From Litomosoides sigmodontis (taxonomy: Eukaryota; Nematoda; Chromadorea; Rhabditida; Onchocercidae), in contig OY718807.1 in assembly GCA_963070105.1 (NCBI GenBank), positions 8,099,983-8,163,982 of the forward strand: 64,000 nucleotides of DNA, read 5' to 3'. The notes beneath the pieces were generated by a model that was not told the origin of the DNA, made no database searches, and worked only from the letters and a program-made list of their open reading frames with translations. Position 1 is the first letter of the stretch. The number at the start of each line of letters is the position of its first letter. Below, one piece after another: positions 1-22,428 of the stretch. The position numbers and the translations under genes were made by a program.

Positions 1-3000
1 CGGCCTTTCACATCGTAATTCAGGACAAGCAGCGCATGCTGTTGCGATAACTGCATACCTAAATTCAGGTACTAACTTTAATTGCTGAAATTTGTTTTTT
101 GACCCCTCGTATAAAAAAAACTTGATATCTCCTACCGTTAATTCATATTAATCCCCCATTTTTGGAAAAAAAAAGGAAATTTAAAACTTGAGAAACTAAC
201 GTGCAGTCAGGTGCTGGACACCAACGAGTATCTGGATCCATCAGTAAAGCACGCCTCAATGAAAATACTTCGTATTTATTAATTAAATCAGGAAAATGTG
301 CCATTAAGGAATAGATGTCGGTTGGACAAAGCAGCTCACTGCATTCCGGACATGTTAACTGCACTCTGCTTTCCATTATCTCCACTTGCAAATACTGCAA
401 ACACTTTAAAAGTTCAAAAACAAATCTTGCACACTGCTTTTATTAGTTGGTTGATGAAGGTGATGCAGAATGACATAATAACAGTGAGTTGATGGCTGTG
501 TTCATTCATTTAAAACTGTTCCTGGCATGAATCTGTTCTAGTTGGATCCGAATTAAAGAGTGATACTTTAATAAAAGGAAATGACCTGCACAAGATAACT
601 TTTACACGAATAAAAGGAAATGACCTGTACAAGACAACTTTTACACGAACGATGACTGCAGCAAGAAAGGCGGGGAAAGTTTGCCAAAGGTTGTCGTACA
701 AAGCATAACGGACATTCCCAATACTTTCGATTCGGAGCAGAGGAATTACTACTTAATTGTGAATGTTGTTGTACTGTTTGTAATGAATTAGTATCAGACG
801 TGGCCACTGCACGAAAACGTGATGATTCGTCAATAATGGTTTGCAATGAATGTTCGAAACCTGCTTCGCTATCCTTGACACCAACGCCTAATAAGAATAA
901 CAAGCTGGAAAGTATTTACAGCCATATCCATCACACGAAACCTCAATTTGTTTTACAAAGGATTATGCCGTTTAATGACTTCAATAAAGAACTGTCCAAT
1001 ATCGAGTGTCAATGTCTTATTTCATAAAATATATATATGCATCTATATTCAATATCAACACAACCACTGCCTATTGTTATCACATACGCATGTGGCCGCA
1101 AAAATAAGCATTCAAAAAACTCACCATATTTATTTTCATTATTCGTAAATTGCAATTCTTCAGCGACATTTGATGAGCAGCCGTCCTGGATAATTCGAGA
1201 ATCTAACTGTGGTACCGAGCCAGCATTTGCACTAGATAATGTACGACCGCCATTTATTTGAATCATTTCGTCGGCATCTTTTGATGATGCTATATCCACT
1301 ACACTAGTACTTCTGAAATGGAGATAGCTTTGTTCATTTTTCATCGTGAATGTACGTACAGCAGGCACTCGAATCTTGTCTCGAATGAGGATATTTTTTC
1401 ATTCTTCCTAAAAATTCGCTAATTAGTACTCACGAAAATTTTTTTTCATAATCAGGGAAGCAATGTTAATCACTACTGACCTAGTAAGAAAATGGTAAAG
1501 TAATGTATAAAGATCGAAACTAAGGCTAAAACGATTTTGTAGTTATTACTAGAAAATATAATTCTATAATTTCTTGGCATATGAACTCTTAGGAAAAACA
1601 ATGATATTCAAAAACAATAACGAATACTGGGATGTTGGAGAATATCTGTTAGTGCATAATTTGCATAATTAGAACCACTGTCAACAAAACACAGCAAAAC
1701 TCGTAAGTACGCAGCGCATAAACTTGGTATAAGATGTAGTAACACAAAAAATAGTAAATGAATTATCTGCATACATAGAGATGTGTACACAAAGCAATGT
1801 TCCCATTATACTGTTTGACAGGTCAAAATTGAAAACAAAGATTTCATGAAAAAACAGTTCAATCGCTAGGCCACTCAACACCAACTACCTAAGGTAAAAT
1901 AGCACCGAAATTTGTCGTTACTTCAAGATCTAGGAAAGACATCCCACTCATCTTTTGTAGTTTAATGAGTCAACTAGTGATCTATGTTAATTACTAAATA
2001 GCCAACTCAGGATCTGCGTCAATTATCATAAGCGTTTATTAAAACCATCAATCTCGTATTATTGATTTTGAGTTTGAATAAATTTGAATTTTTTATTAGG
2101 ATCTGGACTCACCGAACTCTTGCTTTATTTACAAAATGCTTTCCTGAAATTAAAAAAAGACTAGCAATATTGCCACCATGATTTAATCGCTATAAACACT
2201 AATATATCTTTCAAAAAGGTGGAGAAACGGAGCAAAGACTTCTCGACTGTCGAAAACTATGATTTGAAGCAAGATTTTAGCATTGACTTTGTACTTTTGA
2301 ACTGTTGATGTATGTATTAATAATATCTATTCGAATTTAATCTATTAAGACAAAAATGAGGAAGAGAGAACTAATTTTGAACTCAGAACCAAGTCCCTTA
2401 TGTAATAAAGCAACACGTTGCAAAGGTGCACCTAAATATTTTGCTACCTCATAATAATCTAGACAAAATGATGTACAGGGATTAACCACAATACCAAAAG
2501 CATCTCTCAAAATATGCCTTCACTAATAACTTTTCTTTACAATATTTTACAATATTTAGTACATAGATAGAACAGGATAAAGATGATAAAAATTCGAAAG
2601 CCTTTAATGAAGTTGAGAAAACACTGCATCTTACGCTTGCTCAAATACTCCACTAAACCAAACTATGACAAAACTGATCATCAGAAAGTAAACTGACTAA
2701 GTAAACTGACTATACTGTGTATATAATTATAATTCATTCCAGGCTTGTTACATTCACAACCAAATCATATAGGCTAAACATATCCTTACGAGAGACGTCT
2801 GAATAATATAATAAGTGCAACTTTGAAAATTAGAGAATAAAATAGACAACGCTTCGGCGGATGAAATTGTGCTAATCAAGAACAGATTGAAGCAGTACGA
2901 ACCTTTTGTATTTTCGATGTGATCCAGCATGAAATAATGATGCAAAATTCAATCTGGAGGGCTTTGCGTATATCCATTTCCCTGTATCCTTCTCATCATT

Positions 3001-3447
3001 TTTCACTACCTTACCACATTCTTTCTCTGCACGTAAAAAGAGTGTAATTAATGTCCAATCCTTCATAAAAAATAAGGTCATATTTGCATTTAGTATTTCG
3101 ATCTAAATGATAGAATGAATAGAACTAACTTCACCGAACGCCAAGTCAAGTCATCCTCCCAGTCAGGGAAGGATAATTTTCGACACAATTCCCACCTTTC
3201 CCTCCTCCCCCCCGGTACCGTCCTATTCTTCAGATGACATCTATTTTTTTTTTATTTTTACTACCAGTGATTTTGGATCGTTAAGAACAATCGGACTCGT
3301 AACAATTTGCTCCTTACCTGTTGAAAGTCCTGAACTATTCAAACTTCCAGTTTGAACTTCCAGTTTTGCATCGTCCAATAAAGATACCGAATCATCACAA
3401 ATCTCTGTACATTCACTTACCGTTCCAAGTGCCTTTTTCTGGCTCAT
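1..3447 (-). CDS. RNF19-type RBR E3 ubiquitin ligase (dorfin family), 3' part beyond the window
   Basis: This is an RBR (RING1-IBR-RING2) ubiquitin ligase of the RNF19A/B group. It takes ubiquitin from an E2 onto a RING2 cysteine; family members carry C-terminal membrane segments, which lie outside this window. Exons, in transcript order: 3447-3318, 3026-2903, 1312-1125, 887-625, 394-201, 58-<1. All junctions have GT-AG signals and matching phase. Exon 2 carries a basic stretch ([17 protein letters not shown]) that lines up with the RISIGSLF-type region of RNF19A. Exons 4-5 hold RING1 ([23 protein letters not shown]) and the diagnostic WCPAPDC; the last visible exon begins the IBR ([16 protein letters not shown]). 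The start is the ATG at 3447, since no upstream coding exon is visible. The third intron-exon boundary (1312) was chosen because it alone restores the frame. Assignment is secure; the protein is incomplete here. Confidence 0.9.
571..648. repeat. 39-bp tandem duplication covering the splice donor of RNF19 exon 4
   Basis: Two adjacent 39-bp copies (571-609 and 610-648) differ at only two positions. On the minus strand each copy contains the end of the RING1 exon and a CAG|GTCATT donor, after 625 and after 586. Because 39 is a multiple of three and the extra copy is open, the downstream donor would add 13 in-frame residues within RING1. Confidence 0.9.
1313..2902. other. Long intron 2 of the RNF19-type gene
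   Basis: AT-rich sequence between the basic-region exon and the exon starting at 1312. I see no convincing open frame in it. A short tandem copy of agtaaactgacta occurs near 2687-2713. The 1312 acceptor (TTTCAG) is strong. Confidence 0.6.
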
Positions 3448-4855
3448 TAATATCGACTCTGTAAAATGTGCACTAAAAATGTAAATGTTGAAAAAAAATT
3501 GGCAAACTTCACAGCATTTGATCCAATTTAAATTTATTAATCACATTTCGTACAACCAAACTTCTGTACAACACGTACGCTAAATATTTGAATTGGCCGA
3601 AACAAAATCTCAAACGCTAATACATACATTTTGCGTAATTCAAGTCAAATTTATTGCTTTGAATCACATATTATCTACGCAACGATCATCATTTGCAAAA
3701 AAAAAAAAAAAAAATTGATGAAGGCTGAAAGGACAATATAGAATGTTGGATGTAATATAAATCTCATTCTATCGTTGAAACATAAATAAAAAATGCCGAT
3801 AAAGTACACAAAAATACATTAATATAACAGATGAGTCATATGTTGTTCTGACGTATTTTTCACTTAACGTTGCTTACACCTCCTGTTTATCGCTTTGGAA
3901 TTTTACAAAATGTAATGAGCAAATGAAATGCTTTAGGACTAAAATATATATTATTTAGGAAGTATTAAAGTGTTAAATGATTCCTTCTTTCTCGTGTACT
4001 TTTTTGTCTTAGCTCTTAATTAAGCATGACTTCCATTGAAATTATCATATGAAAATAGTTGAAAATTACAAACAGCACTGCTATCGGTACACTATACGAT
4101 GATTACAGATTAGAGAATTAGGAATAAACAAACCAACGGACAAAAAAAACAACCGCTCGAGTGAGGTTGACGTGACCGTCTTTTGCCATGGCAATCATGA
4201 ATGTTACTTCTATCTCATCAACAACACACGTTTCCCCTCCAGTCTCTATCCATCATGAAATGTTTTTCTCTCCCTTCTTCTCATCCAATGTAACAAAGAA
4301 ATATGCTGATATCTTAAGAGATCTTTCAATCTTTTACCACCATACTCTTTTCTTTTCTCATCATACTATGTTCTATTTTCACTCATTGTTCAGTGCTCTC
4401 TCTCTCTCCCCCTATCGTCGTAGCTGTTAAGTTTGATCGGTTCTTGAGAAGCGATCAGGTTTGGAGACAAATCGCTGCGGTATTGCAGTCGCTGCGCAAA
4501 CTGATTTACCTGCAGCACTACGTTTTGCTGTGGACTCGTGCGTGGTCGGTGATCCTAAAATGATGTTAGAGGTTATTTGAGAGTGAGAATTCATCAGAGC
4601 ACAAGAAGTGCACTATTGCTAGCGTAATCGTGATATTCGGAACTTTGTTGTGGGAATTTTGCAACTTCGCTTCAGTTCATTGCTCTTGAGTAGCGTGCCG
4701 TAAAATATCTTACTTAAATTTGTTGCTATACTTTTTCACGTATATTTTGCGTGGCATTTTTGTTCATACTTTGTTCTTATGAGTTCCTAACACTTTGTGT
4801 TATCTCTTTTACTTTCGTTTTTCTAGATTTATTTTTGAAACAAACAAGTGGCAAG
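3448..4855. promoter_or_regulatory. Divergent intergenic region between the RNF19-type gene and SmG
   Basis: About 1.4 kb separates two genes transcribed away from each other, so it should hold both promoters and 5' untranslated sequence. Most is AT-rich. A distinctly GC-richer patch lies at about 4420-4570 and is open for about 50 codons on the plus strand without a clear ATG. A TTTTTCTAG acceptor at 4818-4826 precedes the SmG start codon by 29 bases and is a plausible spliced-leader trans-splice site. No TATA or initiator element can be assigned with confidence. Confidence 0.45.
4823..4826 (+). promoter_or_regulatory. Probable trans-splice (spliced leader) acceptor of SmG
   Basis: A pyrimidine-rich TTTCGTTTTTCTAG ends at 4826, just before the 5' untranslated bases of SmG, with no upstream coding exon. 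Nematode mRNAs commonly receive a spliced leader at such sites. Inference only; an ordinary cis-spliced 5' UTR is equally possible. Confidence 0.4.
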
Positions 4856-5312
4856 ATGAGTAAGACGCATCCACCTGAGTTGAAAAAATATATGGACAAG
4901 CAGGTTGATTTAAAATTGAATGGCAATCGATGTGTATCCGGCATTCTTAGAGGCTTCGATCCATTCATGAATATTGTTGTTGAGGATGCTGTAGAAAATT
5001 TAAAGGTCGCGTTTTATCATTTTTGAAGTTGTTTAGCGGTAGAGTTTAATTAATTGCTTATCGTGACATGTATGTGGACAACATTTGATTTCATAAATCC
5101 ATATGGATAGAACTTATTGTAATAATCTTGAATTTAAAATAGCGCAGTGTTCTGCCTTTTACAAATTCACTAGCAGTTGTTGCATATCTCAGAATTGATA
5201 ATTCATAGTTTTTACATTATAGAATGGTGAAAAAAACGAAATTGGAATGGTTGTTATCCGTGGCAACTCAATAGTAATCATGGAACCCAAGGAACGGTTG
5301 GATCAGCGATAG
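4856..5312 (+). CDS. SNRPG: Small nuclear ribonucleoprotein G (Sm protein G)
   Basis: SmG is one of seven Sm proteins forming the ring around the uridine-rich site of spliceosomal snRNAs. Two exons, 4856-5005 and 5223-5312, with phase 0 between them, encode 79 residues, close to the 76 of human SmG. The start [16 protein letters not shown] matches the family. The Sm1 motif is visible ([20 protein letters not shown]), as is Sm2 ([16 protein letters not shown]), including the G-N dipeptide that contacts RNA. The protein ends KERLDQR before TAG. The ATG at 4856 was chosen over an upstream in-frame one because the upstream 35 codons are hydrophobic and untypical, and an acceptor site lies between. 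The gene is compact and diverges from the RNF19-type gene. Confidence 0.95.
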
Positions 5313-6829
5313 GTTTTTATCAGCTTGTCGTTATTTTTGTTTACACGTTAATATGTTCTAAATCCTTTATTTTTTGACAGTTCATTGTTGTTACCTGAAA
5401 GGAATTTTTAATGTTGTTAACATCTCTTTCAAGTTCTGACCGAAATTAATTAATGGCTTTTTTACCATTTTGTTGCACTCAATTTCTTATCTTATTTTCT
5501 GCTGAACCTGCATGAAGGCTTGGGTGTTGAAACTGCGAAAAGTTTCAGTTTTTTTGATTTTCATTAAACTTGTACCTCGTTACAACAAAATCTTTTAGTT
5601 CGTGGACTTCCTTTCCGTTTCACTGTGCTCTGCCACAGTCCATGATTTTAATTCCTGATCGAATTTTAACTTAAGAGTGCATTTTAAATTTAAAGATGCG
5701 TTTCCTCTTTTTTAAAAGAATTGTCGAAAAGCCCTAAATTTCTTTACATTTACAATTAGTCACCGTATTGTTATCCAAATTTTCTCAATTAGCACCTCAT
5801 TTTTAAGTGTTCGATATTCATGTGGTAACTTGAAAATGACTGGAATAAACCTAAGGATTGAGTGTGACAAAAAAAAGACTTTTGCTAGAATTTTTTTCAT
5901 TTGTCAGACCGAAAGTCCTGGTTATTATTGAAACAAGTATCGTTATTAAATCATGTTGAATGGCCGCGTGCTTAAAGCTTTGTTTGCATGGATTGTTTTG
6001 TGGCATTGAAAATGAGAAAGGCAAACAAGACTATCCATGAGTGCTTTATTAAATAAAATCAATTTAATGCGAACTAGTGACTAGAACAAGTTGAGGATTT
6101 TTGCAATGCTCAGTCAGCTGATTTTTTTAGAGCATCGCGAGAAAAACAAAACTTTCACCAGGCATTAGGTGCAAGGAAGGCGCAAACAAATGAAACAGAT
6201 GGAGGGCTTCAGTGAATTTGATTCAAGTGTATTAAGTATCTGTATTTTTTTTTAAACAAAACCTCTGGTTTCCTATTAACTCGTAATGCAAAACTGTTTC
6301 TGAAGTATATTTGTAGCTGGGAGTTTGGCATACTCACGGAAGATCCATCCATTTCGTTATTAATGAATGTAGTTGAACAGCAAGTGTGTCAGATAAACTC
6401 AATTTCAACAAATATCACAAAATAATTCATATTTCGATGAATAAAAAATTCTATAAATTTTTCGAATTGAAAATATTCCAACTCGAAAACTTAAAAGGCG
6501 ACATTTTTACAGGTGAGGCATGTGAACATATTATAGTTATTCAATTCAGTAAAATAATCCTAATCTGAATTAAGGCATATCGATTTAGGTGGTTCGTCAG
6601 TGAGCATCTACACTTCATTAAACTTATTTAAAATTTATTTTTCGATCTTACTAAATTGATTAACTTAGTGAAATTGAAAAATCATAAAAATAATCGTTAC
6701 TCTAAACATACAAACAAACAAGTAAAAGCTAAACAATGTATAACATAGATAATCTTGATCTCTTTCATTATAAAATCGTTCTTTTATTAACTGATAATTT
6801 GTGATAACTTTTTTTCTTTTTCATTTTTG
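5313..6829. other. Intergenic region between the convergent SmG and PP2A B'' genes
   Basis: AT-rich sequence with the 3' untranslated regions of two converging genes. Short open frames (for example 6386-6568) are AT-rich in composition and lack splice or homology support. Nothing else seen. Confidence 0.6.
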
Positions 6830-17819
<10,990 letters not shown>

Positions 17820-18097
17820 CTACAAATGAAAAACTCTTTCGTTCCTCCAGATTTTAACAATTTCAAAAGAAAAAAGAAAAAGAAAAGGAAAATACATGTA
17901 AAATGTGCTCCATCAATTTAATGATGGAATTTCAAATTTTTGATAATGAAATAATGAAGTTTAAAAAGTTGAGAAGTGAAATAACAATGAAGAACGCTAA
18001 TGCGATTGGACGATGATCGGTGATCGGTAGGAAGATCGCTACTATAATGATCAATGAATTTGTTTTTCATCGAAAATACACATATCTTCATAATACA

Positions 18098-18196
18098 CCC
18101 ACACCCACACCCACACCCACACCCACACCCACACCCACACTAGCACCCACACCCACACTAGCACCCACACCCACACTCGCACCTACACGCACACAC
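18098..18196. repeat. CACCCA hexamer array
   Basis: Repeats of ACACCC, degenerating into ACTAGCACCC variants and then CACACA. The unit is not the nematode telomere repeat TTAGGC. Confidence 0.85.
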
Positions 18197-18311
18197 ACGT
18201 ACCTACTTAATGAAAGAAAAACAATTCGATCTCAATTGTTACTTTTTTTAGGTCAAGGCTTTCCACCATTTACCCTTCTATAGCCACATTTTAATTTTCA
18301 ATCTAAACTAA

Positions 18312-18466
18312 ATGAATAATACGAATTTCACTTCACTGATCGTTTGCTTGCTGCTAGTAGCACTTTCTGGTCATGGACCTCCTACAACGGCCGGTCACTG
18401 TGGAAATGGAAAAAGAGGCCATCAAAGTTCAACCAAGCAAATTTGCTTAACGAACAACAGCGACAA

Positions 18467-18526
<60 letters not shown>

Positions 18527-18623
18527 GAGGAGGAGGAGGAGGAGGAGAAGCGAAGACAAAGCAAAAACACAAATAGACAAAATTAAAGCGAGAAAAATTT
18601 TAGTGCGAAGTTTAATTGGATAA
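18312..18623 (+). CDS. Doubtful small open frame with a signal-peptide-like start and a CAG/AGG repeat
   Basis: An ATG at 18312 opens 103 codons. The first 25 residues (MNNTNFT then SLIVCLLLVAL then SGHG) look like a signal peptide. The middle is poly-Ser from the CAG repeat, followed by poly-Arg from AGG and a Lys-rich end. It lies on the strand opposite to the PP2A B'' gene, between its 17819 and 19013 exons, so it may simply be intronic. An overlapping frame gives poly-Gln. No family is recognised. The signal-like start could be chance in AT-rich DNA. Confidence 0.15.
18470..18548. repeat. CAG trinucleotide run followed by AGG
   Basis: About 18 CAG units (18470-18522) followed by about eight AGG units. 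Probably intronic to the minus-strand gene. Confidence 0.9.
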
Positions 18624-18747
18624 ATTCCAATAAATAATCAATTATTTTGAAATTCTATTTAAAAAATTGTGAGATATAAATTTTAAAAAGGAAAAAAAAG
18701 GGAAGGAAATAAAACTCTAAAGTTAGCATTATCTTTTATTAGTGCAC

Positions 18748-19779
18748 TCAATTAAATTTCATTGTTCCATAAATTTTATCAAATAAAAAATTACGAGCAT
18801 TTTGTGGATGCGTATTGATGATGGATGAGGCAATTAATAAGTTAGCTTCTTCAGTTAGCTTCGAATTCTGTAATTCCTTCGCGTTGCAATGACTGTCAGG
18901 AATTGTGATGCACAGATGAGGATAGCTCAACGGATCGTTCGGTATGGGAAGACTGAAATCGTCGTGATGCTCTTCCACCGAATAAATTTGCTGATTATAA
19001 TTCAATGGCTTCTCTGAAAAAGCACTAAACAAAACCATTAATTATTTATTGTTTGGAAGAAAAAAGAAAAAAATCTTTTATGAATTAAACAAAAAAAAAA
19101 ACTTTGTTATTAAATTCTGAAATTTTGCAATATAAATTCATTTCACTAAACGTTTTTTCTTTGATAGTAATAAAAAAAAAAGCAAAAACAAAAACATATG
19201 TTGCTGATGAAACGACATTTTATTCATCCAATATGTATGAAATGAAAAATTTGAATTTCATTCCTAAGCAATTAAAAAAGGCACAAATGATACTTTGGTA
19301 TTTAATCAATTTCACTAACTAAATAATATTAAATTAATTTATTTAAAAAAGTACGAAAAGAGAGGGAGGAAATATACCTATTCGATTGTTGCAACGTGGA
19401 GAATTCGTCTCCCGATGATATGAGTGCGTAGGTGTAGCACGTGGACGTACAACAGAAGTCAAACGTGATACGTTGCTATGATTACTACAGGTAGTTAGTT
19501 GTTGTAAATTAATTGAACAATTATCCTGCACGCTTTGTTGAAAATTTGCTGAAAATTATATCAAAATGAATATGATATAAATTGAATAATTGAATTTAAT
19601 TGAACTGAGCATGAATTTATATGAAAAACTATGAAATCAATGTTTTTTTCTTCTGCTAGTGTAACTTAGCTTCTATGACCTGAGGAATAATTAGCTATCA
19701 GGGATTGTTGTTGAAGATTGTCTGTTGTCGTGTGCAACGAGAGATTTCCCGAGCGATCATTAAACATCAGAATTGTTTG
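18748..19779 (-). CDS. Upstream exons, probably the 5' part of the PP2A B'' gene
   Basis: Three phase-compatible minus-strand exons: 19779-19680, 19548-19378, and 19013 to either a donor after 18795 or an in-frame stop at 18748. They encode Ser/Asn/Gln/His-rich sequence such as LQQQSLIANYSS and YSVEEHHDDFSLPIP, similar in style to the N-terminal exons of the neighbouring B'' gene. Using a CTC|GTAATT donor at 18795 keeps phase with the exon starting at 17819, which argues for one gene. If the stop at 18748 is used instead, this is a short separate transcript or isoform. No start codon was found. A weak further exon may lie at 20106-20067 (reads LSQAFEEVVEAMF). Confidence 0.5.
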
Positions 19780-20994
19780 CTGTAATTGCGAATCGTCGTT
19801 GATTCATCAAATTAAGCAAGCAATAAGCACCACGAGAGCTCCTGAAACACTTCACACTTACAGCGGAATAAAATACAGCATAAATGATTTCAATTATTTT
19901 TTACTAAAATTAAAAATTCCAATTTAAACAAAAAGCAACGAGGAGGTAAATTACTCTTTTATCAAATTCAATCTTTAATAATTCAAGATTGAAAAATTGA
20001 GCTGATGTGGTGTAAGCATAGCTAGAACAATCGTTTGTCTATCACTATTTCTTCCTAGGCGCACACAAACATCGCCTCCACCACTTCTTCAAATGCTTGC
20101 GATAATCTGAAAGAATTTAAATTGAATATTTAATTGTTAGGAATTATCACGTAATGCAAAAAGCTATACGTGCTGTTTTCAATTTTAGAAATTTTAGAAA
20201 ATTTCTAAAATTATTTTTTATTTTAACGAAAATTAGAAAAAGAGAAGAAAATTCGATGATTTGATAAATATGTAAAATAAGTCGATAATAATTAAGCTTA
20301 TTTGATGATATCATTGAGCAGCACTACTGATAGTCATTGTCATTTGATCCGAAGTAATCAGCTAATTATTACTTCCGGTGTCATTAATGTCCAGAAAAAA
20401 AATGTTAATAAGTAATTGGTTAAATTACAAATGAGCAGTTTCGTTTATCGCTCACAATGCTACTTGGGACGTAATCTTGTAAAATCATTTTTAGTAATTT
20501 TATTAATTGTAATTTAAAACAGTGGAGAGAAGTATTCCTATTTAGCTACTTGAAATCATCCTCGCCCTTCACCATCACGGCACTGTCCGATTATTTTATT
20601 GAGCTTTTTTAAACTGTTCAATTAATTATTCGCCCTATTATGATTCTTTGGGAAATGCGCTAAGATATCGTTTCCTCTTTTGTTTTGCTTAATTTAGAAA
20701 AAAATTTCTTTCCTTATTTTCGTAAGGAAGTGAAAGTGAAGTTATTAAGTTAAGAGAGAAAAGATTAAAATTTTGAAAATAAAAGATAAAGCGTAAAAGA
20801 AAAGAGCAAAGTGAAATAATTTGAAATCTTTTAGAACACAAGTAAGCTACAACTGCAATTGCTGCTGTCAGTGTTAGCTCAATTACGCAAAGTGATGCAC
20901 AGCAACGGTGGTGATAATAATGGAATGATAAAGATTGCGGTGATCACGATGGAATGATAAGGATCATCACGTACATCCAGAAACTGGCACTGTT
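19780..20994. other. AT-rich region upstream of the PP2A B'' exons
   Basis: Contains one weak minus-strand exon candidate at 20106-20067 with a TTTCAG acceptor and a poor GTGTGC donor. Otherwise no gene, RNA or mobile element is visible. Confidence 0.4.
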
Positions 20995-21385
20995 TACTAT
21001 TATTATTAATTATTATTATCATTCATTTAATATTATTATCATTTATTATTGCTATCAATTATTCATTTATTATTACTATCATTTATTATTATTATCATTT
21101 ATTATCATTTATCAGTATTATCATTTATTATTATCATTTATTATTATCAATTATTATTATAATTTATTATTATTATCATTCATTATTATCATCTATTATT
21201 ATTAACAATTATCATTATCATTTTTTATCATTTATTGTTATTGTCATTTTTACTATTATTATTAATTATTATAATACTATTATTATCATTTCTGCCATTA
21301 TTATTAATTATTATAATATTATTATTGTCATTTTTACTATTATTATTAATTATTATAATATTATTATTATTATATTGTTATTGCT
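20995..21385. repeat. TTATTA/TCATTT low-complexity block
   Basis: Degenerate ATT/ATC repeats, with a longer imperfect tandem of about 60 bp (actattattattaattatta units) towards 21250-21370. The open frame across it is Tyr/Ile/Leu-rich repeat translation. Confidence 0.9.
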
Positions 21386-22299
21386 ATGGTTAAAAGTTAA
21401 TTAATCTGTCTAAACCATTTCATTTCAAAAAAAAAATTTATGTTAAAGGAATTTATCGGAAATTTCAGATAGATGAAATTATGGTAAAAGCTAAAGAAGT
21501 TTTTAATTTTTCGTTTGAAATTTCAGATAAATAAAATTAAAGGCCAATGAAGTTCTGTTTTCTTCTTTCCAATAAAATTATGAAAATTCATCGCTTTTCA
21601 TCAATAAACCATGGAAGAGAGGATTTGTGCAGAAATAAATTTTCCATTAACTTAAATTTAAATTTAAACTGATTTTTTTAACAAGTGAAAATACTTGCAA
21701 AAATCGTTGTGGCACAAACAATTGCTGGTAGCAAAGCGCCTCCATTCATCTTTTCAATATATCAAAATACTCATAATACATGTTCTAGGTGACGGTGAGG
21801 TGGAAAAGTAATCAACACAAGCTATCATTTTGCAATCATGAAAATTTACTCATAAATTGAAATTCTGAATTATCATATGTATAATTTATACACTTTAGCA
21901 GAAATGTTGCTGCTATTGCCTCATCAAGGTGAGATGAGAGCACTACGTGAAAAACGTGATGAAATACGTCATGGTTAGCTGTTTACTAAGCAATGGAAGA
22001 AGTAAGAGCTGTTGTAAGCATTTTTAAATGGTAAATTATTTCTCCGAAATGAGTAAATGAATAATTAAATGACAAGTAAATGAGATTTGATTTAGTTTGC
22101 TTTTGTGGAAAATTAATTTAAATGGGAAATGAAATTGATATCTAAAGTAGTAATAGCAGTAGTGGCAGGTAGTGTAAGTGAAATTGACTTCTAATTATTT
22201 ATAATAAAAAAATTACGCTAACAGAGAGGGGAAAAAATCAATGGTATGGTTTGAGGCGAATGAATGTGGTAAGCTTCTTTTGTGGGAAAGGTGCGATGC

Positions 22300-22405
22300 G
22301 GTAAAGGCTAACAGATGACGGAGGAGGAGGAGATGGAGGTGGAGAAGGTGGAGGAGGTGAAGGTGGACGAATTCGACCCGATCGTTTTAGATCTCAATTT
22401 GTGTT
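22300..22405 (-). CDS. Possible proline-rich coding exon
   Basis: On the minus strand the segment reads as a Pro/Ser-rich peptide (RIRPPSPPPPSPPP) ending PPPPSS before a GTTAGC donor, after a weak GAG acceptor near 22403. Such sequence fits a disordered N-terminal exon of the downstream PP2A B'' gene. It could equally be a decayed edge of the adjacent CCTTCT array, whose units also translate as Pro/Ser. Confidence 0.2.
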
Positions 22406-22428
22406 GTGCTGGTTGTTGTTAAAATATT

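Noticed and set aside
4188..4430. 80-codon plus-strand frame upstream of SmG
   Set aside because: Ser/His/Phe-rich, derived from TCT-rich pyrimidine sequence; it ends in promoter-like sequence and shows no homology.
18098..18196. CACCCA array as an interstitial telomere
   Set aside because: The nematode telomere unit is TTAGGC; this unit does not match on either strand.
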